Shown: positions 16,434 to 25,374, numbered from the stretch's first letter. The stretch: 64,000 bases of DNA from Mucilaginibacter mallensis (GCF_900105165.1 NZ_LT629740.1:248001-312000); one strand, 5' to 3'. Made by a program: numbers and translations. Notes: generated by a model from the letters alone, not told the origin.

Positions 16434-17873
16434 ATGAGTGAAATTTACAAAATAGAAAAGGAAGATCAATTAGTCGTTGGCGTTCCTGAGAAGAATATAG
16501 TTACCTTTCTTGAAAGCATTGGTTTGCCATCTGATAATATAATCGCAAATGATGAACAAAGAGCTATTATAAATAAGAATTTACCTGATCTAATTGCTAA
16601 TCTTCCAGATGAGATAAAATCAGATGCAAGATATCTTTCTAAATATGTAGTTGGCGCCGGATTTGGGTTATTTGATTATTCCTTGAACGCTATATGGAAT
16701 GAAGTAACGTTGGCTTTAAGAAAAAAAGTTATTGCTTACGGACTTGATATCTTTTATGATGCAGCAGTAGGACCAAGTATAAGATCTTCATATTCGTCTG
16801 AAGAGGATTTAGCTGGAATAAAAGATAAAACATTATTAACAACTTGCAATAAACTAGAATTAATTTCGGATACAACATATAAAAAGCTTTCTCATATATT
16901 GGACATGAGAAATGATATTGGTATTTCTCATCCTACAAATGCAATAATAAATGCTTACGAATTATTGGGTTGGTTGAGTACTTGTGTTAAAGAAGTGCTT
17001 CATGATCAACCATCAGAGCGAGCAATACAAATTAAGGGCTTTATTGATAATATAAAAACCCAAGCAACTGTATTAGACCAAAATGTCTTAGATAGTGTTG
17101 TTCCTGAATTACAAAAACTTAGCTCGTACCATTGTAGTCGAATATTGCAAACAGTTTTCGGAATTTATGTTTCGGAAGACACTTCTCCTACATTGAGAAA
17201 AAATATCTCTTTAATTGCGCCGACATTATGGGATGCATCACAAGATGCAATAAAAAATAAACTTGGTATAATATTACAGGGCTATAAAACAAATTTACAC
17301 ACATATAAATACGAAAAAGGTAATGATTTCTTTGATTTAGTTAATGGCAATAGTTATCGGCCAAAAACTGAAGTTATTTCCGTTTTAAGTGACCTGACAG
17401 ATGATTTAATATCTGCAAATGCTGGATACGACAATTATTATCATGAGGCTCCTATTATAACTAAGATTATGACGTATCTTAGTTCTCCTACAGATCTACC
17501 TGCTGAAGTTTCAAAAGATTTAATAGAAGTTGTAATGCAATGCCGTATAGGCAGGGGGTATAGTCATGAAAATGGTGTTTCGCCAAAAGGAAAGCCTTTA
17601 TATGATAAATTTTTCGGGCTAATGAGAGAGGAATTTATACCAGAATTTATCCATCTAATCACTACCACCAGAATTAGAACAAAGCTGAGAAATGGTATCT
17701 CAGTCAGGCAGTTTATCGAACTTCTGACATTGGTTAGGTCAACGTTAGTAACGGAAAGATACATTGAAGCACTTGACTATTTAATAGCTAAACTTCCTAC
17801 CAATGCTGAAGCTATGCTTGATGCAGAATTTAAAAAAATCACAAGTAGTTTTCTTTCTTGGAAACAAAAATAA
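16434..17873 (+). CDS. Uncharacterised protein with HEPN-like Rx6H motif (possible orphan defence RNase)
   Basis: This 479-residue protein has no family I recognise and no signal peptide or membrane segment. The clearest clue is LDMRNDIGISHPT at 156-168: Arg159-Asn160 followed by His166 matches the RNx(4-5)H pattern of HEPN ribonucleases, including Abi-type proteins, and it lies between two predicted helices as HEPN motifs do. The rest is mostly alpha-helical (for example 80-110 and 430-470). The gene is visibly richer in A+T and in ATA/AAT codons than its neighbours. It stands alone between palindromic repeats and has no partner gene. A role as a stand-alone abortive-infection or toxin-like RNase is inference; a structural role is also possible. 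Confidence 0.75.
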   Translation: MSEIYKIEKEDQLVVGVPEKNIVTFLESIGLPSDNIIANDEQRAIINKNLPDLIANLPDEIKSDARYLSKYVVGAGFGLFDYSLNAIWNEVTLALRKKVIAYGLDIFYDAAVGPSIRSSYSSEEDLAGIKDKTLLTTCNKLELISDTTYKKLSHILDMRNDIGISHPTNAIINAYELLGWLSTCVKEVLHDQPSERAIQIKGFIDNIKTQATVLDQNVLDSVVPELQKLSSYHCSRILQTVFGIYVSEDTSPTLRKNISLIAPTLWDASQDAIKNKLGIILQGYKTNLHTYKYEKGNDFFDLVNGNSYRPKTEVISVLSDLTDDLISANAGYDNYYHEAPIITKIMTYLSSPTDLPAEVSKDLIEVVMQCRIGRGYSHENGVSPKGKPLYDKFFGLMREEFIPEFIHLITTTRIRTKLRNGISVRQFIELLTLVRSTLVTERYIEALDYLIAKLPTNAEAMLDAEFKKITSSFLSWKQK

Positions 17874-17882
17874 ACTGCCCCC

Positions 17883-17911
17883 GCTACCGCAAGCGGGACG
17901 CTTGCGGTAGC
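17883..17911. repeat. Tight palindrome, family 3 copy a
   Basis: The arms GCTACCGCAAGCG and CGCTTGCGGTAGC are exact 13-bp reverse complements around a 3-bp loop. A diverged copy lies at 37203-37229, and related words flank the insertion sequence at 38536-40080. Confidence 0.85.
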
Positions 17912-17922
17912 TAGAGTCTTTT

Positions 17923-17984
17923 ACCCTCTTTGCCGCTTGCGGCAGAGAGGGTGGTCGAGCGGCTGAGCGAAGACCGGGTGAGTC
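17923..17984 (+). repeat. Palindromic repeat family 2, copy a
   Basis: Contains ACCCTCTTTGCCGC...GCGGCAGAGAGGGT followed by GCGAAGACCGGGTGAGTC. The same order of words appears at 37072-37131, 40662-40727 and 42095-42152, always just past the end of a gene. Confidence 0.8.
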
Positions 17985-18316
17985 GGCGGAGCGCGTTGCA
18001 GCTCCGCGTTAGGGATGGCAGCGGATACCGGCCCCGTGATTAATGCCTGTGCAGTATGAGCGTACAGCCCGGGCCGCAGGTAACGCCCTAAAATAAAACC
18101 ACTACCACATAGCACTTACAATCTATTAATAATTGCGGTAATATACCATGATGTAGTACATTATTTGGCTACCTATACTCATCCAAAAGAATTTACTGCT
18201 ACTATAATCTCAGCCCGCCAATAACGAACTTAAGCCAACCTTACACCGAAAATTTACCCTCTCCACAATAGCTGATAACTTTTCGAAAAAAAGTGTTAAA
18301 ATGTTAGCATAAAGCG

Positions 18317-18324
18317 TATCTTTG
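18317..18324 (+). promoter_or_regulatory. -7 box (TATCTTTG) upstream of carB
   Basis: TATCTTTG matches TAnnTTTG. The upstream -33 box is not a clean TTTG. Transcription would start near 18330, giving a leader of about 125 nt that includes CGCTGA/TCAGCG arms (18331-18362). Confidence 0.6.
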
Positions 18325-18454
18325 CACCCCGACGCTGAGAAGTCGGGATTTTCGCTTTCAGCGCATAGTATTTCATGTTCACAGTCGGTAGTTTACAGTC
18401 CTTAACCGGACCGCGACTTAAGACCCAAAACTTAAGACTAAAAGTTTAACAACT

Positions 18455-21271
18455 ATGCCCAAAGACACCTCCATTAAACACGTATTGATCATTGGTTCAG
18501 GCCCTATTATTATAGGCCAGGCTTGTGAATTTGATTACGCCGGATCGCAGGCGGCGCTTTCGTTAAAGGACGAAGGTATCACCGTATCTATCATCAACAG
18601 CAACCCGGCAACCATCATGACCGACAAAGTTATTGCCGACCATGTGTACCTGCTGCCACTTGAGCCTGAAAGTATTGAGAAAATATTACAGGAACAACAG
18701 ATTGACGCTGTATTGCCTACCATGGGTGGCCAAACAGCGCTAAACCTGTGCATAAGCGTTGCCGAGCAGGGTATTTGGGAAAAGTATGGCGTAAAGATAG
18801 TAGGTGTTGACCTGGCAGCCATCGAGAAGACCGAAAACCGCGAGGCCTTTCGCCAGCTGATGGTTGATATTGGCGTAGGGGTGGCAACATCAAAAATTGC
18901 CAACTCGTTTTTAGAAGGTAAAGAAGCAGCGCAGCAGATCGGCTTTCCGCTGGTTATACGCCCAAGCTATACGCTGGGTGGTAAAGGCGCAGGCTTTGTA
19001 CATAAAAAAGAAGATTTTGACGCAGCCCTGAGCCGTGGCTTGCAGGCATCGCCAACTCATGAGGTTTTGGTGGAGCAGGCAGTTTTAGGCTGGAAGGAAT
19101 ATGAGCTGGAGCTATTGAGGGACAGTAATGACAACGTGATCATCATCTGCTCTATCGAGAACTTCGACCCAATGGGTATCCATACCGGCGACTCGATAAC
19201 CGTGGCACCAGCCATGACCCTGAGCGACCGCTGCTACCAGGAAATGCGTAACCAGGCCATCAAAATGATGCGCGCCATAGGTAACTTCGCAGGGGGCTGT
19301 AACGTACAGTTCTCGGTTAACCCGGCTGATGAGGCGATCATCGCCATCGAGATCAACCCGCGTGTATCACGTTCATCGGCACTGGCATCAAAAGCAACCG
19401 GTTACCCTATCGCTAAAATAGCTGCAAAGCTGGCCATAGGTTACAACCTTGATGAAATAGAAAACCAGATCACCAAAACCACTTCAGCTTATTTTGAGCC
19501 GACGCTGGATTACGTGATCGTAAAGATCCCACGCTGGAACTTTGATAAATTTAAAGGTGCCAACCGCGAGCTGGGCCTGCAAATGAAATCGGTAGGTGAG
19601 GTAATGGGTATAGGTCGCAGCTTTATCGAGGCTTTACAGAAGGCTTGTCAGAGTCTGGAGATCGGTCGTGCCGGCTTAGGTGCGGATGGTCGCCAGAGCC
19701 GCAACCTGGAAGAGATCATGCACAGTTTGGAGCATCCAAGCTGGGACAGGTTGTTCCACATTTATGATGCCTTGAGCCTGGGTGTGCCGATTGAGTCGGT
19801 AAGAAAAGCAACTAAGATAGATCGCTGGTTCCTGAACCAGATAATGGATGTAGTGAACCTGGAAACAGAACTACGCCGTTACTCACTGAATAATATCCCT
19901 GAAGACTTCTTATTCACCCTGAAACAAAAAGGTTTCTCGGATACACAAATCGCCTACATACTGGGTAATGTTACCGAGGAAGATGTTTACCAGCGCCGCA
20001 AAGCACTGGGTATAAAAAGGGTTTATAAAATGGTGGATACCTGCGCTGCAGAGTTCTCGGCCAAAACACCTTACTACTACTCAACCTACGAAGGCGAGAA
20101 TGAATCGGTAGCATCAGATAAAAAGAAAATAATAGTATTGGGCTCAGGTCCTAACCGTATAGGTCAGGGTATTGAGTTTGATTATAGCTGCGTTCACGGT
20201 CTGCTTGCCGCCAAGGAATCAGGTTTTGAAGCCATCATGGTTAACTGTAACCCTGAAACGGTATCAACCGACTTTAACATGGCAGATAAGCTGTACTTTG
20301 AGCCGGTTTACTGGGAGCATGTGCGGGAGATCATCGAACTGGAAAAACCTTATGGTGTGATAGTACAGCTGGGTGGTCAAACTGCCTTGAAGATGGCAGA
20401 GAAAATGCACGAGCATGGCATCAAGATCATCGGTACCTCGTTTGATAACATGGATATCGCTGAGGATCGCGGTCGTTTCTCTGACCTGTTGAAAGAACTT
20501 GAAATCCCATATCCAAAATATGGCGTAGCCGAAAGCGCTGAAGAAGCACTGGAAGTTGCACATGAAGTTGGTTACCCGGTACTTGTACGCCCAAGCTACG
20601 TATTAGGCGGACAAGGCATGAGCATTGTGATAAACGATGAGGACCTGGAGAAAGCTGTTGTAGGCTTGTTAAAGAACCTGCCAGGCAATCGTGTACTGAT
20701 TGACCACTTCCTTGATCGTGCGGCTGAGGCGGAGTCGGACTCGATAAGCGATGGCGATGATGTGCATATAGTAGGTATGATGGAACACATTGAGCCTGCC
20801 GGTATCCACTCAGGCGATTCATTCGCGGTGTTGCCACCGTTTGATCTTTCTGATAGCGCTATACAGCAGATGGAAGAATATACGGTTAAAATAGCCAAAG
20901 CATTAAACGTGCTTGGCTTGCTGAACATACAATTCGCTATCAAGAATGATAAGGTGTATGTGATAGAGGCTAATCCGCGTGCATCACGTACGGTACCATT
21001 CATAGCTAAAGCATACGATGTGCCTTACATTAACATAGCTGCCAAAGTTATGCTGGGTGTAAACAAGCTAAAAGACTTCACCATTGAGCGCAAGCTATGG
21101 GGCTACGCGATAAAAGAACCGGTGTTCTCATTCGATAAGTTCCCTGAAGTAAACAAGGAACTCGGCCCTGAGATGAAATCAACCGGCGAAGCGATCCGCT
21201 TTATACCTAACCTGCAGGATCCATACTTCAGGCATCTGTATAAAGAGAAATCAATGTATTTGAGCAAATAA
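18455..21271 (+). CDS. carB: Carbamoyl-phosphate synthase large subunit, short form
   Basis: CarB makes carbamoyl phosphate from bicarbonate, ammonia (from CarA) and two ATP for pyrimidine and arginine synthesis. The protein has 938 residues with the usual duplicated layout: an N-terminal half starting VLIIGSGPIIIGQACEFDYAGSQA, with ATP-grasp block RPSYTLGGKGAGF, and a second half starting IIVLGSGPNRIGQGIEFDYSC, with RPSYVLGGQGMSI. It stops at about the end of the second ATP-grasp unit, so the C-terminal MGS-like allosteric domain (about 135 residues in the 1073-residue E. coli enzyme) is absent. A clean terminator follows. carA is not in the window. Confidence 0.96.
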   Translation: MPKDTSIKHVLIIGSGPIIIGQACEFDYAGSQAALSLKDEGITVSIINSNPATIMTDKVIADHVYLLPLEPESIEKILQEQQIDAVLPTMGGQTALNLCISVAEQGIWEKYGVKIVGVDLAAIEKTENREAFRQLMVDIGVGVATSKIANSFLEGKEAAQQIGFPLVIRPSYTLGGKGAGFVHKKEDFDAALSRGLQASPTHEVLVEQAVLGWKEYELELLRDSNDNVIIICSIENFDPMGIHTGDSITVAPAMTLSDRCYQEMRNQAIKMMRAIGNFAGGCNVQFSVNPADEAIIAIEINPRVSRSSALASKATGYPIAKIAAKLAIGYNLDEIENQITKTTSAYFEPTLDYVIVKIPRWNFDKFKGANRELGLQMKSVGEVMGIGRSFIEALQKACQSLEIGRAGLGADGRQSRNLEEIMHSLEHPSWDRLFHIYDALSLGVPIESVRKATKIDRWFLNQIMDVVNLETELRRYSLNNIPEDFLFTLKQKGFSDTQIAYILGNVTEEDVYQRRKALGIKRVYKMVDTCAAEFSAKTPYYYSTYEGENESVASDKKKIIVLGSGPNRIGQGIEFDYSCVHGLLAAKESGFEAIMVNCNPETVSTDFNMADKLYFEPVYWEHVREIIELEKPYGVIVQLGGQTALKMAEKMHEHGIKIIGTSFDNMDIAEDRGRFSDLLKELEIPYPKYGVAESAEEALEVAHEVGYPVLVRPSYVLGGQGMSIVINDEDLEKAVVGLLKNLPGNRVLIDHFLDRAAEAESDSISDGDDVHIVGMMEHIEPAGIHSGDSFAVLPPFDLSDSAIQQMEEYTVKIAKALNVLGLLNIQFAIKNDKVYVIEANPRASRTVPFIAKAYDVPYINIAAKVMLGVNKLKDFTIERKLWGYAIKEPVFSFDKFPEVNKELGPEMKSTGEAIRFIPNLQDPYFRHLYKEKSMYLSK

Positions 21272-21277
21272 TATATC

Positions 21278-21312
21278 AAAGGCCTCTACTTTAAAAAGCA
21301 GAGGCCTTTTTT
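21278..21312 (+). terminator. Rho-independent terminator of carB
   Basis: The arms AAAGGCCTCT and AGAGGCCTTT enclose a loop of about 14 nt and are followed by a T run, starting 6 bp after the carB stop codon. Confidence 0.9.
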
Positions 21313-21316
21313 GTGC

Positions 21317-21340
21317 GATTCCCTCCCGTGGGAGGGAATC
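21317..21340. repeat. Short perfect palindrome GATTCCCTCCC
   Basis: GATTCCCTCCC and GGGAGGGAATC pair around a 2-bp centre. A related word, GGGAGGGAATC, recurs near 21485-21495 in the same gap. Confidence 0.7.
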
Positions 21341-21413
21341 GCACAGACCTCTTCTTCCCCGTTTTTAACACAAGAATTGCACTAAAAGAGGAATTTGTTC
21401 ATTGGTGCAGTGG

Positions 21414-21467
21414 GGATAGGTTTGTCCGGAGTTTGTTCGCAGGTATCGGTCAGGAAAGCGGACGGAC
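21414..21467 (-). repeat. Dispersed repeat of TTGTCCGTCCG type, copy b
   Basis: Read on the minus strand it shows TTGTCCGTCCG, GCGAACA and TCCGG in the same order as 16011-16064. Confidence 0.6.
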
Positions 21468-21557
21468 AAGATAACCCCTCCAAAGGGAGGGAATCTCACT
21501 GCCTCTACTTTTAGCACAATACCAAAACCTTTAAGCTTTACGCTTTCGCCTTTCCGC

Positions 21558-22022
21558 TTACTTATCCACCATTAACCCGCTAACTTCAAAAGTAAGGCTT
21601 TGTTTAGGGTTGGCATTTACGTTATGCTGCTTTTTCCCTGCAACCGTATCTCCGGCAAAATGCTGACCATCATCAGCAATAAATTGTTTCTGGGCCACAC
21701 CCTCAATAATTACTGTACGGCCTTTTAAATCGGTTGGTATGGTTACGGCATAATCCTTAAAATGCGCGTTAATGATCTTTCCGTTGCCTGCATCCAGCTC
21801 AAACCAGCCACCTTTTGTTTTGGTGACTTTAATTACTTTGCCTTCAATGGTTGTACTTATGCGGGTTCTGTTGCCCATATACGCTTCAAGCTTTGTGGCG
21901 GGCATCATACTGGTTATGCTGGGTTTTTTGCCATAAACCGTGCCATGTGGCAAGGGTGTATGTTGCTGTGCCCCGGCACCAATTGATAAGAACAGGGCAA
22001 CAAGTAAATACAATAATTTCAT
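21558..22022 (-). CDS. Secreted DUF4920 domain protein
   Basis: The protein has 154 residues with a signal peptide (about 1-18, ending GAGAQ). The mature part reads as DUF4920: YGKKPSI near the start, KLEAYMGNRTRISTTIEGKV, KTKGGWFELDAG and RTVIIEGVAQKQFIADDGQH. The fold is probably a small beta-barrel of the OB-like type. It is predicted to be periplasmic; its biochemical role is unknown. It stands alone between carB and the NHL-repeat gene and is read in the opposite direction to both. Confidence 0.8.
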   Translation of the reverse strand: MKLLYLLVALFLSIGAGAQQHTPLPHGTVYGKKPSITSMMPATKLEAYMGNRTRISTTIEGKVIKVTKTKGGWFELDAGNGKIINAHFKDYAVTIPTDLKGRTVIIEGVAQKQFIADDGQHFAGDTVAGKKQHNVNANPKQSLTFEVSGLMVDK

Positions 22023-22170
22023 AACGACAGTGGCTTTATTAACTAATTATTGGAACAATAAACAGCCGTCATAGTTTCAACGCAACAAAATCAGCGCTTT
22101 AAAACGTTAAAATATGTGAAAGTATCTAAAATATTACTGACTTATTAATCCAATACGATAACTTCGCAGT

Positions 22171-22178
22171 TAGTTTTG
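22171..22178 (+). promoter_or_regulatory. Possible -7 box (TAGTTTTG) for NHL-repeat lipoprotein gene
   Basis: The match to TAnnTTTG is good, but the leader would be about 105 nt and no clear -33 box was found. Confidence 0.35.
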
Positions 22179-22288
22179 TGCGGCTTGGTATAAGCCATCA
22201 GGATACTACTTTTGCAAGATCAGCGTTATGGTCAGAGTTTTAATTTATAACATATAAAAATCTTTATTATTTGTCACCTTATATATAC

Positions 22289-23680
22289 ATGAAAAGCCCC
22301 TTATTAAGCAAAGTACTTTTATCAGCATTTAGTTTATCTATATTATTGATTATAAACGGTTGTGGTAAAACAGATACTACTACACCGGCAGTTTTAGCTA
22401 CTTTATCAACAAACGGATTAATAGTAAACTTAACATCCACAGGCGCGCAAAGCGGAGGTGTAATAACCAACAATGGTGGTGCTGATATAACATTAGCTGG
22501 TGTTTGCTACAGTTCATCAAACCAAACGCCAACAACATCAGATTCCAAAACATCTGATACCCTGGTAAACAACCCTGCTGGTACAAAAAGCTTTACAAGC
22601 ACATTAAAAAGTTTAACAGCTGCTACAACCTATTATGTAAGGGCATATGCAACCAATAGCGCCGGTACAGCGTACGGAGCTATTATAACATTCAAAACTA
22701 ACAACGTTACAGGCATAAATACTAATGTAAGCACATTAGCAGGCAGCATAACAGGCGGATTTTTTGACGGAAGCGGAGCAAGCGCATTATTTGCAAATCC
22801 CCAAGGTGTAGTTACCGATGCGCAGGGCAACGTTTATGTAGCTGATGGCTTTAATAATCGTATAAGAAAAATCACATCAACTGGAGTTACTACTACTTAT
22901 GCGGGCGACGGCAATGCAGGATTTTTGAATGGCCCTGCTGCAAGCGCTGAGTTTTATGCTCCACAAGGAATAGCTATTGATGCCCAGGGTAATTTGTATG
23001 TGGCTGATTTAGGTAACAACGTGATACGTAAAATTAGTACTGCGGGTGTAGTCAGCACATTCTGCGGTAACGGAACACGCGGCTATGTAAATGGTGCAGC
23101 TACATTAGCTGAATTTAACAACCCGCAGGGGCTATGTGTTGATGCCAGCGGAAATGTTTTTGTTGCCGACCGCAGCAATAACCTTGTACGCAAAATAACT
23201 GCAGCAGGGGTTGCCAGCAACTTTGCGGGTTCGGGCGCAGCTTATTATTTTGATGGTACAGGTTCTGATAACTCATTTAATGGCCCTAAAGGCGTAGCAG
23301 TTGATGCTTCGGGCAACGTTTATGTGGCTGATGCCGGAAACTATTCTATACGAAAAATAAGCCCGGCACAAGTGGTTACTACCCTTGTGGGCAACCCTGT
23401 ACAAACAACTATAGTAGGCACACCTGCAGGCATATCAATTGACAGCAAAGGCAATCTGTATATAGCAGACCAGAGTGGCCGCATACTTGAAATAACTACA
23501 AGCAAGATATTATATGTATTAGCAGGCTCGGCTAATACCGCAGGCTATGTTGACGGCACAGGTACAGCCGCGAAATTTTCTAGTCCGCAGGGATTAACCA
23601 TTGATAATAATGGTAATATTTATGTGGCCGATTATAACAACAATATTATCCGCAAAGTAACCGGAGCTATACAACAATAA
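22289..23680 (+). CDS. NHL-repeat lipoprotein with N-terminal Ig/FN3-like domain
   Basis: The protein has 463 residues with a lipoprotein signal ending LLIINGC (Cys at about 25). An Ig/FN3-like domain (about 35-140, LTAATTYYVRAYATNSAGTA) is followed by about six NHL repeats (about 150-460) of the form FNNPQGLCVDASGNVFVAD...NNLVRKI, which should build a six-bladed beta-propeller. Such proteins bind ligands or partners at the cell surface; no catalytic motif is seen. The ATG at 22289 is chosen over 22271 because it begins a normal lipoprotein signal (MKSPLLSKVLLSAFS). A bidirectional terminator separates it from radA. Confidence 0.88.
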   Translation: MKSPLLSKVLLSAFSLSILLIINGCGKTDTTTPAVLATLSTNGLIVNLTSTGAQSGGVITNNGGADITLAGVCYSSSNQTPTTSDSKTSDTLVNNPAGTKSFTSTLKSLTAATTYYVRAYATNSAGTAYGAIITFKTNNVTGINTNVSTLAGSITGGFFDGSGASALFANPQGVVTDAQGNVYVADGFNNRIRKITSTGVTTTYAGDGNAGFLNGPAASAEFYAPQGIAIDAQGNLYVADLGNNVIRKISTAGVVSTFCGNGTRGYVNGAATLAEFNNPQGLCVDASGNVFVADRSNNLVRKITAAGVASNFAGSGAAYYFDGTGSDNSFNGPKGVAVDASGNVYVADAGNYSIRKISPAQVVTTLVGNPVQTTIVGTPAGISIDSKGNLYIADQSGRILEITTSKILYVLAGSANTAGYVDGTGTAAKFSSPQGLTIDNNGNIYVADYNNNIIRKVTGAIQQ

Positions 23681-23700
23681 CAAATAGGATATTATAAACT

Positions 23701-23738
23701 AAAAAGACCTGACGCAATTATTTGCGCCAGGTCTTTTT
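23701..23738. terminator. Bidirectional terminator between NHL gene and radA
   Basis: AAAAAGACCTGACGC pairs with GCGCCAGGTCTTTTT around a short A+T loop, with runs of A and T on both sides. The two genes converge here. Confidence 0.9.
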
Positions 23739-23741
23739 AGT

Positions 23742-25223
23742 TTAGCCAAACAGCAAGCCAAATACTTCTTCAATATTACCTACCGTGCGTACCTCAATGG
23801 CATAGCGGGTAAGGTCTATCCGTTTCTTATCTTTCCCGCCTGATGGCAGGTTGTATTTGGAGATGAATATCTGTTCAAAGCCTAGCTTCTGCGCTTCGGC
23901 AATGCGTTGTTCTACACGGTTTACTGCGCGTATTTCGCCTGAGAGACCTATCTCGCCGGCGAAACATGTTTTAAAAGGGATAGGGATATCTTCATGAGAT
24001 GAGATGATAGCCGCAGCTAAACCGAGGTCGATAGCCGGGTCCTCAACCCGGATGCCACCTGTTATATTCAGGAATACATCTTTGGCGCCCAGTTTAAATC
24101 CGCAGCGCTTTTCGAGCACAGCCAGCAGCATGTTCATACGGCGGGTATCAAAGCCGGTGGCGGTGCGCTGCGGTGTGCCATAGGCCGATGTACTTACCAA
24201 TGCCTGCGTCTCAATCAGCATAGGGCGCATGCCCTCCAGTGTGGCAGATATAGTAATGCCGCTCAACGGCTCATCACGTTGTGATAACAATATTTCTGAG
24301 GGGTTTGATACCTCACGCAAGCCTTCGCCCAGCATCTCGTAAATGCCCAGCTCTGATGCTGAACCAAAGCGGTTTTTAACAGCCCGCAGAATGCGGTAAA
24401 CATGATGTCTGTCGCCCTCAAACTGCAAAACGGTATCAACCATATGCTCCAGTATTTTAGGCCCTGCAATCATACCATCTTTGGTAATATGGCCAATCAG
24501 GAATACGGGTGTAGAGCTTTCCTTGGCAAAACGCAATAGCTCGGCGGTGCATTCCCGCACCTGCGATACACTGCCTGGGGTTGATTCGATATGCGAAGAG
24601 TGCAAGGTTTGGATAGAATCCACCACCACCAGGTCGGGTTGCAGTTGTTCTATCTGCTTAAATATGTTTTGGGTTGATGTTTCCGTAAGTATATAGCAGC
24701 CCTTGCCAAATTCGGATTTCGGATGTTTGATTTCGGAATTAAAGTTGATTTTGGGTTCGTGGTTCGTGGCTTGTGGTTCCTGCTTCTCCGATGGGTCGAG
24801 TCTTTCGGCTCTCATTTTTATCTGCTTTTCGCTTTCCTCGCCGGAGATATAAAGGATCTTTAGATTAGGCATACTCAATGCCAACTGCAGCATTAAGGTT
24901 GATTTACCAATGCCCGGTTCACCGCCTATCAACACCAATGAGCCCGCGACAATGCCACCACCCAGCACCCGGTTAAATTCCTTATCGGGCGTAAGCATGC
25001 GCTGTTCCTCGCTGAAAACTATATCCGGGATCTCAACAGGTTTGTTGGCGCGTTGCTGTGTGGTTGATGAGGTGGCTTTCCAGTCAGGTACTGAGCCATT
25101 ACTTTTCTCAATAATTTCTTCTACAAAGGTATTCCATTGCTGGCACGACGGGCATTTGCCCAGCCATTTAGGTGATTCAAAGCCACAGCTTTGGCAAAAG
25201 TAAGCGATCTTGGTTTTAGCCAT
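23742..25223 (-). CDS. radA: DNA repair protein RadA, with in-frame insert
   Basis: RadA is a RecA-like helicase that drives branch migration in recombination. The protein has 493 residues with an N-terminal zinc finger (C10, C13, C24, C27: CQSC and CPSC), Walker A GGEPGIGKST (100-109), the RadA motif KNRFG and a Lon-protease-like C-terminal domain. Between MRAERL and the conserved LTETSTQNIF, where bacterial RadA normally has about ten residues, this protein has close to forty (about 143-178). The inserted DNA (about 24707-24790) is made of TTTCGGATT and GGTTCGTGG words like those in the window's intergenic repeats. The frame is kept, so the protein is probably functional. Confidence 0.95.
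   Translation of the reverse strand: MAKTKIAYFCQSCGFESPKWLGKCPSCQQWNTFVEEIIEKSNGSVPDWKATSSTTQQRANKPVEIPDIVFSEEQRMLTPDKEFNRVLGGGIVAGSLVLIGGEPGIGKSTLMLQLALSMPNLKILYISGEESEKQIKMRAERLDPSEKQEPQATNHEPKINFNSEIKHPKSEFGKGCYILTETSTQNIFKQIEQLQPDLVVVDSIQTLHSSHIESTPGSVSQVRECTAELLRFAKESSTPVFLIGHITKDGMIAGPKILEHMVDTVLQFEGDRHHVYRILRAVKNRFGSASELGIYEMLGEGLREVSNPSEILLSQRDEPLSGITISATLEGMRPMLIETQALVSTSAYGTPQRTATGFDTRRMNMLLAVLEKRCGFKLGAKDVFLNITGGIRVEDPAIDLGLAAAIISSHEDIPIPFKTCFAGEIGLSGEIRAVNRVEQRIAEAQKLGFEQIFISKYNLPSGGKDKKRIDLTRYAIEVRTVGNIEEVFGLLFG
24707..24790. repeat. Word-like repeat inserted in frame within radA
   Basis: On the plus strand it reads TTCGGATTTCGGATGTTTG, then TTCGTGGTTCGTGGCTTG. The first half matches the words at 13644-13681 between the tolC-like and adaptor genes. 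It encodes the low-complexity stretch EPQATNHEPKINFNSE of RadA. Confidence 0.7.
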
Positions 25224-25303
25224 GTTTGTTGATGTGCAGATATGCGGATGTGCAAATGTGCAGATAATTTAAGATAAATACTAATAATTTTAGTATACAA
25301 GTG

Positions 25304-25336
25304 CGCCCGTTCAAGCGTGGGACGCTTGAACGGGCG
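25304..25336. repeat. Perfect palindrome CGCCCGTTCAAGCGT
   Basis: The arms at 25304-25318 and 25322-25336 are exact 15-bp reverse complements around GGG. The AAGCG...CGCTT core resembles family 3 at 17883-17911. It lies between radA and the FAD monooxygenase gene, next to word-like repeats on both sides. Confidence 0.85.
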
Positions 25337-25374
25337 GTGCTACGGGCGGGTGATTTGCCATGGACCATCAACTA

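Larger units (their letters stand above)
17874..18454. other. Repeat- and G+C-rich intergenic region between HEPN-like gene and carB
   Basis: No credible gene was found in this 581-bp stretch. It begins with two adjacent palindromic repeats (17883-17911 and 17923-17984), continues with a G+C-rich block to about 18090, then becomes A+T-rich with the carB promoter near 18317. The 64-codon minus ORF at 17921-18115 lies wholly in repeat sequence. Confidence 0.7.

Noticed and set aside
17921-18115. 64-codon minus-strand ORF
   Set aside because: It lies wholly within palindromic repeat and G+C-rich non-coding sequence, has no recognisable protein features, and no start context.
20427-20837. 136-codon ORF antisense to carB
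   Set aside because: The sense strand is the well-conserved CarB second half; the antisense frame has repeat-like, unnatural composition.
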